From: Anammoximicrobium sp032229885
GTDB taxonomy: Bacteria; Planctomycetota; Planctomycetia; Pirellulales; Pirellulaceae
NCBI GenBank assembly: GCA_032229885.1
Contig: JAVYAJ010000307.1
Location: 1 to 45,286, forward strand
DNA length: 45,286 nt
Reading direction: 5' to 3'
The position numbers and the translations under genes were made by a program. The notes under the pieces were generated by a model. That model was not told the origin of the DNA and ran no database searches. It was given only the letters and a program-made list of their open reading frames with translations. This document shows positions 17,710 through 27,009 of this stretch, piece after piece (position 1 is the first letter of the stretch; the number at the start of each line of letters is the position of its first letter).

Positions 17710-18732
17710 CTAATCCTCGGCAATGGCCGCGCAGCGCAGCGCGACGCGATCGAATCGGTGGGGGCTTTCGCCGGCTGCCCAGGCCATCCCGCGGAGCGTC
17801 AGCAGGCGGAAATAGGGGTCGTCGAACGTCCACGTGTAATGCCCGGGAACACACCCGAAGACGCGTCCCTCGCCATGCCGATAGGTCCAGAACTGGGGTT
17901 GGGGCACGGAGTCGGTGTCGCGCCCCGGCGACGTTGCTTCGCGGCTGGTCGCCAAGACCTCGACCTGTCCCGGCGCGAGCGGCGGGGTGGCGGGCCAGTA
18001 GGGTTCGTCGAACCAGGCGATCTGTCGGGGCAGGCCGTGGCAGATCGGGTGCTCGGGCAGCGCAATCTCGAGCGCGATCGATCCGTGGCGGTAGAATTGA
18101 AACCCGCCGATCCCCACGATCGCCGCGACTTCGGGCGAGGCCTTGGGGCGGGTCCAGGTGGCCGAGTGGAACAGGGCCAGCCCGCCTCCGCGAGCCAGGT
18201 ACGCGCGCACCTCGTCCTGCCGCTCAGGGGTCCAGGGCAGATAGCAGAAAGCCGCCACCAGATCCGCGGTCTTCCACTGGTCGGGCGTGGGCCACGGGGC
18301 GGCTCGGACGATCCGGACCCCGGCGGCCCCTTCGCCGACGGTCGGATCGATCCGATCGGGGCCGTACAAGTTCGCCGCGGGCTCGTCCGAGGCCGCGCGG
18401 CCGCCGAGCAGCAGCGACCAGCGCGCCTGCCAGCGCGGATAATCGTGCTCGTCCCGGCCATGATCCTTGGGACCGGCCAACAGGACGATGTTCAGCGGCC
18501 GCGGGTTCGCCGGCAGCGCGTCGGCGCTCGCGGCGTCGAGCGTCCGTTGGACGTCAGCCCGACGAGGCAACGGCGGTCGCCGATCGGCCGGCGCATCGGC
18601 GGCGGCGCCGCCGCCGATCAGGACCGCCGCGGTCCACAGGCTGAACTGGAATGCCGCGGCGCGCGGTCCCGTTCGAGAGACTGCTCCGGACAAGCGCGTT
18701 CCCCGCCCATCACGCATTTCGTGTTCGCACAT
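17710..18732 (-). CDS. ThuA domain-containing secreted protein
   Basis: A 340-residue protein with a hydrophobic N-terminal segment (FSLWTAAVLIGGGAAA, about residues 30-45) serving as signal peptide. The rest is a ThuA-like, class I glutamine-amidotransferase-fold domain: GPKDHGRDEHDYP near 75-88, then ARGGGLALFHSATW and a C-terminal PGHYTWTFDDPYFR. ThuA-type proteins were first linked to trehalose utilisation in rhizobia; many secreted paralogues occur in planctomycetes with unknown substrate. It lies 20 bases behind the beta-propeller gene on the same strand, so the two are likely cotranscribed. The start at 18732 was chosen to keep a short charged leader; a start 15 bases later is also possible. 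It is convergent with rng; the 17444-17709 gap holds nothing evident. Confidence 0.82.
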   Translation of the reverse strand: MCEHEMRDGRGTRLSGAVSRTGPRAAAFQFSLWTAAVLIGGGAAADAPADRRPPLPRRADVQRTLDAASADALPANPRPLNIVLLAGPKDHGRDEHDYPRWQARWSLLLGGRAASDEPAANLYGPDRIDPTVGEGAAGVRIVRAAPWPTPDQWKTADLVAAFCYLPWTPERQDEVRAYLARGGGLALFHSATWTRPKASPEVAAIVGIGGFQFYRHGSIALEIALPEHPICHGLPRQIAWFDEPYWPATPPLAPGQVEVLATSREATSPGRDTDSVPQPQFWTYRHGEGRVFGCVPGHYTWTFDDPYFRLLTLRGMAWAAGESPHRFDRVALRCAAIAED

Positions 18733-18752
18733 GGTGACCCCCTGTCCGGCTC

Positions 18753-20009
18753 TCAGCCAACGATTTTGGAAATGTCGATCAGGTAAATTTGCCGACCTTC
18801 GCCGCCATGGGGCGAATCGATCACGACGCGCCGCCCGTCCGGGGTGAAGCGTGGATGCGTGTCGCACCGCCACTCGCCCGTGTACTCGGGCGGCGTGTGA
18901 AAGTGACCCAGCACGACGCGCCGCGCGGTCGGTACGTGGTACAGGTACACCGTCTGGTTTCGCTGGCGGTCAGGGTACGTGTCGCACAGAATCCAGTTCG
19001 TGTCGGGCAGATAGCTGCAATGCCCGTCGCCGGTCATCATGACCGGTTCGACGGTCACCTTCGGTCGGTCGCCGAACAGGAAGAAACCGCCGGGCATTTC
19101 GTATCGCGACCACGCCAAGATGTGTCCGGGATCGCGCCAGATGAAGTGCGAGGTCACCCCGTTGTCGTCCAACACGCGCAGGTCCGAGCCGTCGGGGTTG
19201 GCCGTGAACATCCGCGTGGCGTGGGCCCGGGCGTCCGGCGCTCGGAAGCGGTGCAAGAACTCGAATCGCGTCCCGTCGGGATTGATCAGCAGGTGGTTGA
19301 ACCAGTGTTTGGCCTTGGTCAGGTCGCGGTCGCCCATCGGGATGCGAGCCGCGTCGGCCAAGCTCATCACCAACCGTTGCTCGCCGGACTCCAAGTCCAC
19401 GTGCCAGATCCCGGATTCCGCGGGCGCTAGTTGATCGGCCCACGGATCGTCGATGCCGGTGTAGCCGTAGCCCGGCCGCATGTCGTTGACGCGGCGAAAG
19501 TCGGTGGCGACGGCCCAGCGTCCGTTCGGGCTGACCGTGTAGATCGGATGGGGAATCGTGCGGCGACTGTTGGTCTGGACGTTCAGAATGTGGCACACAT
19601 AACGGCCGTCTTGGCGATCGTTCCAGAGGATCTCGTTCGTCGATCCGGGACGCCATTGGAGCATGCAGCCCTGCTGCCAGCACCAGGCGCTCGTCTGCCC
19701 CAACTCGGTCCAGCGGTCGCCGTCCTGTGTGTCGATCATGCCGATCTTGATGACGTCGTCGGCGCGCGGCGAGCGATGTTGAAAATCGACTTCCATTCCC
19801 AGCGCAAAGCGGCCCGTCGGATCGAACTGCAGTTTGTCGTAGTACCCGAACCAGTGATGCTTGGGACCGCGCGTGATCGGGCGAACCGGCGGCAGGTCGT
19901 CCGACGTGTCGGCTGCGCGTCCGCTGCGCGACAGGACAGCCCCAACGGCGGCGGGCAGGACTCGGGTCAGCAGATGGCGTCGATCGAAATGGTGTGAAGC
20001 GTGGCTCAT
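18753..20009 (-). CDS. Exported beta-propeller (TolB/oligogalacturonate-lyase-like) protein
   Basis: A 418-residue protein. The N-terminus, MSHASHHFDRRHLLTRVLPAA, has a twin-arginine-like signal. The mature part reads as a seven-bladed propeller of TolB/WD40-like type, with repeated strands such as KIGMIDTQDG, ILNVQTNSRR, WHVDLESGEQR and the terminal DTHPRFTPDGRRVVIDSPHGG. The same architecture occurs in oligogalacturonate lyase, but the lyase catalytic set was not verified, so an enzyme name is not given. ATG at 20009 has CAGGAG upstream; the longer frame adds only nine residues. It precedes the ThuA gene, suggesting a shared carbohydrate-related role (inference). Confidence 0.75.
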   Translation of the reverse strand: MSHASHHFDRRHLLTRVLPAAVGAVLSRSGRAADTSDDLPPVRPITRGPKHHWFGYYDKLQFDPTGRFALGMEVDFQHRSPRADDVIKIGMIDTQDGDRWTELGQTSAWCWQQGCMLQWRPGSTNEILWNDRQDGRYVCHILNVQTNSRRTIPHPIYTVSPNGRWAVATDFRRVNDMRPGYGYTGIDDPWADQLAPAESGIWHVDLESGEQRLVMSLADAARIPMGDRDLTKAKHWFNHLLINPDGTRFEFLHRFRAPDARAHATRMFTANPDGSDLRVLDDNGVTSHFIWRDPGHILAWSRYEMPGGFFLFGDRPKVTVEPVMMTGDGHCSYLPDTNWILCDTYPDRQRNQTVYLYHVPTARRVVLGHFHTPPEYTGEWRCDTHPRFTPDGRRVVIDSPHGGEGRQIYLIDISKIVG

Positions 20010-20447
20010 GAGTTTGCTCCTGAGGGGGGAAGTCATGGGTTGGCTGACGCGCAGCTCGCTGGTCCCGCCGGCGGTCCGCTGGCAGGAAGATTCTCCTCGC
20101 AGCCCCGGGGGCGGCCTTGAAGGTTCGTCATGCTTCGCGCGACTGCGACCGGAACTTGCGCGAGGGACGCCCGTCTTTGGTCGTCATGGCCCAGGGGGCG
20201 CGCAGGCGGCCTCACGCGCACAGGGAACCTCGCCGCGCTCGGGTCGTTCTTCGCGTCCTCGCGAGACGCGCCGTCAGAGGGCGGGATCGCCGCCATGCCT
20301 TACGGCTGGGACGGGCACGGCGAGCCACGTGCAGTATAGATCAACCGCAGGCCGTTTTCCATTTCGAGGCGCGATTTGCCCGTCCGCGGAGCGGAAGACC
20401 GCGGGAATCTCGCAGCGCGCACGCGGCGTCGGATCGCGTGGACGGAA
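20010..20447. other. Gap between two minus-strand operons
   Basis: About 440 GC-rich bases. Apart from the ribosome binding site of the propeller gene I see no gene, RNA or clear repeat. Confidence 0.4.
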
Positions 20448-21806
20448 TCACCGAGGGCCCGACGATGGGCGCGGTTGCCGCGCAACGGCAGGCGAGCGGT
20501 CCGCGGGGCGGTGCGCGACGAGCTGCTCGCCGCGTCGGCCCGGCTCGCCTCCGAACGCCCGTTCGTCGTACAGCGCCAGGGCGTGCAGCGCATGGCCCTT
20601 CGCGCCGATGTCCCAGGTCCGGCCTCGATAGCGCCACATCAGGTCTGTCACGTATTCGACCGCGCGGACCAACCGCGGATCGGCGAGTTGATCGCGAGCC
20701 ATCGAGCACGCCAGCCACTCGAGTGTATGCCCGCTCGTTTCCAGGCGAAGATCCAAATCCTGCGCGTCGCCGCGACGGGCGAACCATTCGGTGCTGAAGC
20801 TGCCGTCCGCATTCTGCAGCTTGAACGTGTACGCATGGAAACGCTCGAGATAGTCCTGGGCGCGCTCCCACTGGCCGTCGACGGGACGCCCGTGGTATTG
20901 GCGCTCGCGAACGGCGTACACGAACCCCGTCAAGCGGTGGGTTCCGCCACAGGTAGCGCCGACGATCGGCTGGGCGAGCTCTTCTCGGATCAGCCGCGAG
21001 ATGCTCCAGGTCTGACCCAGATCGTTCTGCCAAGTCGCGTCCGAGTCGAGATAGTGCGACAGGCCGATCAATTTGAACGTCAATTCAGTCCCGGGGCGGC
21101 AGGTCGTCTGCTCGGATCGCACCAGATCGGCGATGCTCAGCCGCCGCCCGCTGACGACGAGCGGATAGTCGATTTTGACTCGCGATTGCGCCAGAATCGC
21201 CAACATCTGCCCCGCATGGCCCTGGTATCCGGGTCCCTCGCGTGCGGCGACCGAACCGTTGGCGAAAGTCAGAAGCTGCATTCCATTGCACGGTCCGTTG
21301 GCGCACAGCCACGCGACCGCATTGACCTGGCGATTGCCGCCCAGCAGGCTCGTGTCCACGCCAAAGCTGATGATGGCGTGCATCACGCCCCAAGGGCTTC
21401 GCTGATCGGTCGTCTCCGGGCGGAAGAAATAGTAGGCCAGACAGCGACGGATCCGATCTCGCAAAGCGACCTGCTCGGCGGTCAGCGCTGGTTCGGGCGT
21501 CGGCGCCGACTCGCCCGTCGCCGATTGCTCGACTGGCGCCGACGGGTCGTTCGACGCGGCCTGCTCGGCCACCGTCGCAGGCGCTTCCAGCGTCGAGTTC
21601 TGTTTCGTCGCGGGTCGCGCTTCCGGCGGCGCGGATCCCGGTGCGCCCAGCGCGCCGGAAGCGGACGTGGCGTCGCGCGGGTCTGCCGTGGCGTCTTCTC
21701 GCGTAGGCATTGCCGAGCGCAGATCTAAGTCTTGCCCCCAAGCTTGGACATGGGCTCCGCCCAGCAGGCATCCGCCAATCAGGCATCCGACGAGTGTCCG
21801 CGACAT
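20448..21806 (-). CDS. Secreted toroid-like conserved planctomycete protein
   Basis: A 452-residue protein with a clean signal peptide (MSRTLVGCLIGGCLLGGAHVQAWG). A Pro/Ala/Thr-rich linker of about 70 residues follows. The folded part starts near LRDRIRRCLAYYFFRPE and has helical, Trp- and Gly-rich repeats including GVMHAIISFGVDT, GYQGHAGQMLAILAQS, THRLTGFVYAVRER and DGSFSTEWFARRG, suggestive of an alpha/alpha toroid. Similar proteins are widespread in planctomycetes with no assigned function. It starts 2 bases after the stop of the HEAT-repeat lipoprotein, so the pair is one operon and the two proteins may act together on the cell surface. The start at 21806 is set by the signal peptide. Confidence 0.72.
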   Translation of the reverse strand: MSRTLVGCLIGGCLLGGAHVQAWGQDLDLRSAMPTREDATADPRDATSASGALGAPGSAPPEARPATKQNSTLEAPATVAEQAASNDPSAPVEQSATGESAPTPEPALTAEQVALRDRIRRCLAYYFFRPETTDQRSPWGVMHAIISFGVDTSLLGGNRQVNAVAWLCANGPCNGMQLLTFANGSVAAREGPGYQGHAGQMLAILAQSRVKIDYPLVVSGRRLSIADLVRSEQTTCRPGTELTFKLIGLSHYLDSDATWQNDLGQTWSISRLIREELAQPIVGATCGGTHRLTGFVYAVRERQYHGRPVDGQWERAQDYLERFHAYTFKLQNADGSFSTEWFARRGDAQDLDLRLETSGHTLEWLACSMARDQLADPRLVRAVEYVTDLMWRYRGRTWDIGAKGHALHALALYDERAFGGEPGRRGEQLVAHRPADRSPAVARQPRPSSGPR

Positions 21807-21808
21807 CG

Positions 21809-22504
21809 TTAGAATAGCTCCCGCAACCGTTCGGCCAAGGACGGCGGTTCCGCGGCATGGAGTTCGCCGGTGCGCACAAATTGCTGCCAGGCAGCGACGT
21901 TGTTCCCGAAATCTTTGCCCGTGACTGCTCGCAACGTCTGGATCGCGCGATGCTGCAAGGCCGGGTTGGCGTCGTCCAACGCCACACCGAGGGCCGGAAC
22001 CACCTCGGGCTGCCGATAGTTCTCCAACTGTCGCGCCGCGGCGATCCGCACGTCGAGATCGGAATCCTTGGCAAGAACCTCGGCCAGAACGCCGACCGCG
22101 TCGTCGGTCCCGCGGCGCCCCCACGCCGCGCAGGCCTCGACGCGGACCTGCGAGTCCGCGTCCTGGAGGGCGACTCGCAAGGCGTCGCTGGCCGCCGGCA
22201 CAGACAGCTCGGCCAGCGTTCGCACGACCTGGGCGCGATACAAGGGCGTGGAATCCTCCTTCAACGCTTGGCCCAGATTCTCGGCCGTTTGCTGCTGTTC
22301 CGCCTCGGTCATTTTACTGGCCCGGCTGCGCAGCGCCGCAAGTTCGTCCAACCGTGTGTACAAACTCGGCCGGACTTCCTCGTCTTTGCTCCACTGGTCT
22401 CGATACCACATCCGATAGACCGAGCTGCCCATGCAGCCCCACGAGAAACCGATCGTCAGGCACAAGCCGAGGACGATCACGACTTTGCCGACAGAATTCC
22501 ACAT
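21809..22504 (-). CDS. HEAT-repeat lipoprotein
   Basis: A 231-residue protein beginning with a lipoprotein-type signal (VIVLGLCLTIGFSWGC, lipobox cysteine near residue 24). The mature part has three to four HEAT-type helical repeats, for example YRAQVVRTLAEL, SQVRVEACAAWGRRG, LDVRIAAARQLENY and PALQHRAIQTLRAVTG, each 30-33 residues. Such repeats make protein-protein contacts. It is the first gene of the two-gene operon with the toroid-like protein. ATG at 22504 is preferred; a TTG 27 bases upstream would add nine residues. Confidence 0.78.
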   Translation of the reverse strand: MWNSVGKVVIVLGLCLTIGFSWGCMGSSVYRMWYRDQWSKDEEVRPSLYTRLDELAALRSRASKMTEAEQQQTAENLGQALKEDSTPLYRAQVVRTLAELSVPAASDALRVALQDADSQVRVEACAAWGRRGTDDAVGVLAEVLAKDSDLDVRIAAARQLENYRQPEVVPALGVALDDANPALQHRAIQTLRAVTGKDFGNNVAAWQQFVRTGELHAAEPPSLAERLRELF

Positions 22505-22988
22505 GGCGCCAAGCGAACCGCGATCAGACAATTATTGCGACTCGCTCGTCCCGACCTGAGACGAGCGGGCGGACTGTACCAGAACCGCCGTCCGCAAACT
22601 AGGCGAATTCACGACAGACCCTGAAAACGGGTGCACGTCAGCTTGGGCGCGATTCAGCAGGCGTGAAAAAAGACCGAGAGGAGAATTGGCGAAAGGCATG
22701 GCAAACAGCGGACTATGGGGCGTTTGGAGAATGGGGTCTGTTCGAAAAAGAAGCCGATCCGAGCGCGGCCGGCAGCCGTAAGCAAACAGGGGTCGAGAAG
22801 TATTGAAGAGGACCACGAATCACACGAACAGAGCCATCGCATCTAACCATTTTTCTTCGTCCCTGCTATCCGTGTCCACTCGTGGCTCGCAGCGCTACTG
22901 CAAGCACAACATGTAACGCTTCAACAGCTTAACGCTGTCGTCGCCTACAGACGTTGTCAAAAAGTTCACGATGTTTGAGGTTAGTAGT
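22505..22988. other. Intergenic region with degenerate repeat-like block
   Basis: No gene seen. At about 22818-22888 there is ACCACGAATCACACGAA on the left and TATCCGTGTCCACTCGTGGC on the right, a loose inverted pair of a type often repeated between genes in environmental genomes. The 22890-22985 part is AT-richer than its surroundings and also contains a TAACGCTTCAACAGCTTAACG segment. Confidence 0.4.
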
Positions 22989-23951
22989 TTATTGCCGTTC
23001 GCGCCGCGCGCGGATCTCGTTCAGAAACTCGGCGATGGCCGTCTCGCATTCCGCCTGGGCCACCATCCAGATGTCGTTGTGGTCGGCGCCGTCCAGTTCG
23101 ACGAACCGTTTGGCGACCCCCTCAGCGGACTGCGGAGGGGCGGCGTCGAACAATCGGCGACCGAGCTGGAGGGGGATGATCGTGTCTCGGTTGCCGTGCA
23201 TCTGCAGGATCGGACAGGTCATCTGTCGGATCCGCTCGATGGACGGATAGCGTTCGACCATCACCCACCGCACGGGCAGCCAAGGGCAGTGGTAGGCTGC
23301 CACGTTCGGCAGGCGATCAAACGTCGCTCGCAGCACCAACCCGCCGGGCGGAACGCCGGCCGCGCTTTGTTCCGCCGCCAGGCGAACCGCCACGCCGCCC
23401 CCGAGCGACTCGCCGACCAGGATCAGCCTTTTCGGATCGATCCGCCGAACGTCCGTCGCATAATTCCAAGCCGACGTGGCGTCGGCAGCCAGCAACCGCT
23501 CGCTGGGCGACCCTGGATTGTCGCCATAGCCGCGATAGTCGAAGGCCAACACCTCGCAACCCAGACGCGTGAACAACGCAAAATCGTCGACTCGCCAAGC
23601 GCGGTGGCCGGCGTTGCCCGGGAAATACATCACGACCAACCTATCACCTAGCTCCGGCGGGGCGTCCGGGCCGGTGTCGCCATCGACGGCGTCGCCCTCG
23701 GGCGCTAGATGCCACCCGCGCAGTTGCAAGCCATCGACGGTCGTTAGCGTGATTGTCTGTACGCGGCCCGGCGGCAGGTTCGCGGCTTGCGGCGTGATCT
23801 GGGGCTGACGAGTGGGCAGGTAGATCAACCGGCGCTGCAAGAAAGCCAACATCACGACCACCGCCAAATAGATCGACAACCCGAACAGTGCCAGTCGTCG
23901 GATGGCGGCGCGGGCCGTCCCAGGCCGTACAACAGGTCGAGCGGGATCCAT
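22989..23951 (-). CDS. Membrane-anchored alpha/beta hydrolase (BEM46/ABHD13-like)
   Basis: A 320-residue serine hydrolase. One N-terminal membrane helix (about residues 21-38) anchors the enzyme. The catalytic triad is visible: Ser182 in GESLGG, Asp256 in GNRDTIIP and His291 in GADHND; the oxyanion region is YFPGNAGH near 109-116. The overall layout equals the BEM46/ABHD13-like family, whose substrates are unknown in bacteria. The ATG at 23951 directly precedes the membrane helix; the long frame upstream runs through a dispersed repeat and is not coding. It is the end of a minus-strand series; its upstream neighbour is 450 bases away. Confidence 0.86.
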   Translation of the reverse strand: MDPARPVVRPGTARAAIRRLALFGLSIYLAVVVMLAFLQRRLIYLPTRQPQITPQAANLPPGRVQTITLTTVDGLQLRGWHLAPEGDAVDGDTGPDAPPELGDRLVVMYFPGNAGHRAWRVDDFALFTRLGCEVLAFDYRGYGDNPGSPSERLLAADATSAWNYATDVRRIDPKRLILVGESLGGGVAVRLAAEQSAAGVPPGGLVLRATFDRLPNVAAYHCPWLPVRWVMVERYPSIERIRQMTCPILQMHGNRDTIIPLQLGRRLFDAAPPQSAEGVAKRFVELDGADHNDIWMVAQAECETAIAEFLNEIRARRERQ

Positions 23952-24090
23952 CGGATGCCTTCTCACGAGTGCCTGCCAAGCCGGCTGGCAACCATTCTCC
24001 TGTGCGGCGCGACGCCGCCGTCCGTGGTCCATTCTACCTTGGGTGGCGGGTCGAGCCCAGCGCACCGACCGAGTTCCTCGCGGCCCCGCG

Positions 24091-24183
24091 GCGCTGCGCC
24101 GTCCTGGCGGGACGCGCTCCATCGCATCCACGCGGTTGCGGCCATGTATGGAGCGTGGCGCTCCAGCGTGACATGGGCTCGCC
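24091..24183 (-). repeat. Dispersed intergenic repeat, copy B
   Basis: The minus strand matches copy A at 8341-8448. It contains the perfect inverted repeat TGGAGCG-CCA-CGCTCCA (plus-strand CGCCACGCTCC-type core near 24150-24166) and the shared GCGTCCCGCCAGGACGGCGCA block. Between the two blocks the copies differ in length. Confidence 0.6.
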
Positions 24184-24406
24184 TGAAGGGACGCGCTCTG
24201 GGCGGATAAATCGCCCGAGAAGCCAACGATGATGACTGGACAACGCACGAGGCCGGCGTCGCGCGGCCGATTGGCGGCGGGACGCGCGCGCGGTCGTCCG
24301 GATTGCCAACCGCTGCAGTTTCGGCCCGCGCGGCAGACTGTGGCGAGCCCGCGCCGCGTCGCGGTCGATAGCGCGTTTCGCCGCGCAACGCGTGATGCGC
24401 AACGCG

Positions 24407-25048
24407 CTACGGATCGCGATGCCGCCGGGCTTCGGCGTGGCAGGCTCGGATGCGAGCTTCGAGTTCGGCCACCAGTTGCTCGTCGCTCAACGTCCGGGCC
24501 GTCTCGGGTGCAATCGGTTCGCCAATGCACACTCGAACCACGCCCGGCTTGGGCAGCCAAGCGGTGCGCGGCCAGGCGTCGAAGGCGCCGTCCAGCGCCA
24601 ACGGCAACAGGGCGGCGCCGCTGCGGCGAGCCAGAACCAAGAACCCGGGTTTCAGTGGGGTGATGTCGCCGTCGCGGCTGCGCGTGCCCTCCGGGAAGAT
24701 CAACACCATCTCGCCACGTTTGAGGCGTTTCAACGTTTCTTTTAGGCCCCGCAAGCCGCCGCCCTCGCGGTCCAGCGGGATCGCGTCGACAAAGTCGATC
24801 AGCCAGGCGAAGAATCCGACACGAAACAACGTCTCGCGCGCCAAGTAGTTGCAGGGGCGCTGGAATCCGATTCCCAGCAGCACGGGGTCCAGAAAACTCT
24901 GGTGGTTCGAGCACACCAACACGCCGCCTTCGGTGGGAACGCGGCCGTGGCCCCGACAGCGAATCTGGAACAGCACGACGCCGACGGCGCGAAAAAAAGC
25001 CCGCGCCAAACGATAGCCGATCCGTTTGAATCGCGACCGTTCAGCCAT
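24407..25048 (-). CDS. 1-acyl-sn-glycerol-3-phosphate acyltransferase (PlsC family)
   Basis: A 213-residue membrane-associated acyltransferase that adds the second acyl chain in phosphatidic acid synthesis. The catalytic NHxxxxD motif is NHQSFLD (His49, Asp54) and the substrate motif is FPEGTRSRDG (118-127). A hydrophobic segment precedes the first motif (about 18-30). Length is normal for the short form. Its ATG overlaps the end of the ABC ATPase gene by 8 bases, so it is translated in an operon with it and the DapA-like gene. Which of possibly several PlsC paralogues this is cannot be said. Confidence 0.9.
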   Translation of the reverse strand: MAERSRFKRIGYRLARAFFRAVGVVLFQIRCRGHGRVPTEGGVLVCSNHQSFLDPVLLGIGFQRPCNYLARETLFRVGFFAWLIDFVDAIPLDREGGGLRGLKETLKRLKRGEMVLIFPEGTRSRDGDITPLKPGFLVLARRSGAALLPLALDGAFDAWPRTAWLPKPGVVRVCIGEPIAPETARTLSDEQLVAELEARIRACHAEARRHRDP

Positions 25049-25724
25049 GGCTCACCCGCAACCGGTTGATCTCGTCCAGCCGGTCGACCCGCGCGAACTG
25101 GCCGGCCACTTCGTGCGAGTGGGTCACCAACAGCAGGCCGATGCCTTCTTCGCCGCATATTTCTCGGATCAAGCGGACGATCTGATCCTGGTGCGCGCGA
25201 TCGACGTTGGCCGTCGGTTCGTCGGCCAAGATCAGAGCCGGACGATTGGCCAACGCGCGGGCCACGGCGACGCGCTGTTGTTCGCCCACCGACAGTGCCG
25301 CCGGTTTGTGCGTCGCGCGGCGGGTCAAGCCGACGCGATCCAGCAGCATCCGCGCCCGCGCCGGATCTTTGCGGCCGCGGGCAAAGGTCATTCCCAGCAA
25401 TACGTTTTCCAAGGCCGAAAAGCCGGCCAGCAGATTGAAGGTCTGAAACACGTATCCGATTCGAGCGGCCCGAAAACGATCGCGGCCGTGTTCGGACAAA
25501 GCCGTAATATCGATGCCGCCAATGCGAATCGCCCCGCCATCCACACGGCGAATGCCGGCGATCACGTGCAGCATGGTCGTCTTGCCACAGCCGCTGGGTC
25601 CGACCAGCACCATCTGCTCGGCCTGGCCGAGCTCGAACCGAGGGATATCCAGGATCGGAAGCGTTGCGCCGCTGGGCTCGACAAACGATTTCTTGACGTT
25701 TTCCAGTTCTAACAATGCTACCAC
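25041..25724 (-). CDS. ABC transporter ATP-binding protein (LolD/MacB type)
   Basis: A 227-residue ATPase. Walker A is GPSGCGKT (42-49), the Q-loop lies in YVFQTFNLL (91-99), the signature is LSVGEQQ (144-150), where most have LSGGQQQ, and Walker B is LILADEP (164-170), followed by the switch His in VTHSHE. These features match the LolD/MacB/FtsE-like group, which works on lipoproteins, antibiotics or cell envelope. No permease gene is adjacent, so the partner is elsewhere. The GTG start is one base after the stop of the DapA-like gene and it overlaps plsC by 8 bases. Confidence 0.9.
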   Translation of the reverse strand: MVALLELENVKKSFVEPSGATLPILDIPRFELGQAEQMVLVGPSGCGKTTMLHVIAGIRRVDGGAIRIGGIDITALSEHGRDRFRAARIGYVFQTFNLLAGFSALENVLLGMTFARGRKDPARARMLLDRVGLTRRATHKPAALSVGEQQRVAVARALANRPALILADEPTANVDRAHQDQIVRLIREICGEEGIGLLLVTHSHEVAGQFARVDRLDEINRLRVSHG

Positions 25725-25725
25725 G

Positions 25726-26667
25726 TCACACCACCTCGGCCTCGACCCGATCCAGGCCCAACTGCGCCAGCGCCCGGCGGACCTGCTCGCGCTGCGCGCC
25801 GACGAACCGATGAAACGGCTCGGCCAGGCCGTCGTCGCAAATCTCCAGGCACGACAGGGCGCATTTCAGCCCTCGGAGGAACGCCGAAGTAGGCGAGCCG
25901 ATCGTGTACAACACCTCGCCCAGCCGCTGGACCTGCCGTCGCAGCTCGGCCGTTCGCCGCGTGTCGCCCCGCGCCGCCGCCTCGTGCCAGTCCACGAACA
26001 ACCGAGGGACGAGATTGGCTCCGCCGCACACCCCGCCGTGCCCGCCCATCGCGATCGCGTCGGCCAACAGCCGTTCCGGCCCCATCAACAGCGATGCCCC
26101 CGGGCAATCGCGAATCACGGCGGCCGCTTGCTGAAAGTAGCGCAGGTCGCCGGAACTGTCCTTCAATCCGCGCACGTTGGGCAACGACAGCGCGCGTCGT
26201 AGCGTCTCGGGCTCGAACTTGATCTTCGTATGGCTGGGCATGTTGTACAAAAAGACCGGCAGCGGCAGTTCGGCCACGATATGTTCCAGGTAACCCAACA
26301 GCTCGGACTGATCGACCGGAAAATAACAAGGGGGCGCTAGGACCACCGCCGCGGCGCCCTCGTCGGCCGCGATCCCCGCCAGATTGATCGACTCGACAAA
26401 CGCCGTGTCGGTCACGCCTACCAGCACCGGAACGCGGCCCGCGACCTGGCTGCACGTGCGTTCGATCAGTTCGTAGCGCAACCGATAGCTCAGGCCCGGC
26501 CCCTCGCCCGTCGTGCCCAACACGAACAACCCATGCACGCCGCCGGCCAGGACGTGCTCGACCAACCGCTCGAGGCCCGCGCAATCCAACGTGTCGTGGT
26601 CCTTCAACGGCGTGACTAGCGGTGGAATGATCCCGCACAAGGGCCGAGCGAGCAGGGCGGAGGACAT
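25726..26667 (-). CDS. DapA/NanA-type Schiff-base aldolase or synthase
   Basis: A 313-residue (beta/alpha)8-barrel protein of the dihydrodipicolinate synthase family. Residues expected for catalysis are present: Lys169 in GLKDSSGD forms the Schiff base, Tyr141 in LYNMPS, and the GTTGEG pyruvate-binding loop (51-56). Members include DapA, N-acetylneuraminate lyase, KDG aldolases and 4-hydroxy-oxoglutarate aldolase; the substrate cannot be fixed. It opens an operon with an ABC ATPase and PlsC. A sialidase gene lies 342 bases upstream on the same strand, which would fit sialic-acid or related keto-sugar use, but this is inference. Start at 26667 fits the family; 37 upstream residues are not coding-like. 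Confidence 0.85.
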   Translation of the reverse strand: MSSALLARPLCGIIPPLVTPLKDHDTLDCAGLERLVEHVLAGGVHGLFVLGTTGEGPGLSYRLRYELIERTCSQVAGRVPVLVGVTDTAFVESINLAGIAADEGAAAVVLAPPCYFPVDQSELLGYLEHIVAELPLPVFLYNMPSHTKIKFEPETLRRALSLPNVRGLKDSSGDLRYFQQAAAVIRDCPGASLLMGPERLLADAIAMGGHGGVCGGANLVPRLFVDWHEAAARGDTRRTAELRRQVQRLGEVLYTIGSPTSAFLRGLKCALSCLEICDDGLAEPFHRFVGAQREQVRRALAQLGLDRVEAEVV

Positions 26668-27009
26668 GGCGAAGCCTCGTAGCAGGGCGGAGCTTGGAAG
26701 ATCGATAGCTGCTCTTACAACGGATGCTATTACCGTCGAACGGCGGTCCGCAAAACAACAGCAGTACGTGGCAGCCACCCGCGCCGTTCGTTCGCTGCCG
26801 TTCGTCTGATTACGGTCGAGGCGTCGGAATCGCGAATGCCGATTGACGCGGGCCTAGGACGCGTGCCGTTTGTTCCGCCGGAGCGTCGCATCCCGATGGC
26901 CAACGCCTGCCTTGCGCGCCAGCCCGTCCGTGTCCGCTGTAGGGGACAGTGGCCGTGGCGCGTCGACCGCGGCGCGGACAGGCATCTGACCTGAGCGCAT
27001 CGCACTGCC
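26668..27009. other. Gap between sialidase and DapA-like gene
   Basis: About 340 bases with no gene, clear terminator or repeat. The gap is long enough to hold a promoter for the DapA-like operon. Confidence 0.4.

Noticed and set aside
22532..22816. Minus-strand open frame of 94 residues
   Set aside because: No signal, domain or ribosome binding site; lies in an intergenic stretch with repeat-like sequence.
23952..24914. N-terminal extension of the alpha/beta hydrolase frame
   Set aside because: The extension runs through the dispersed repeat and part of plsC on the same strand; Arg-rich and non-conserved. The enzyme starts at 23951.
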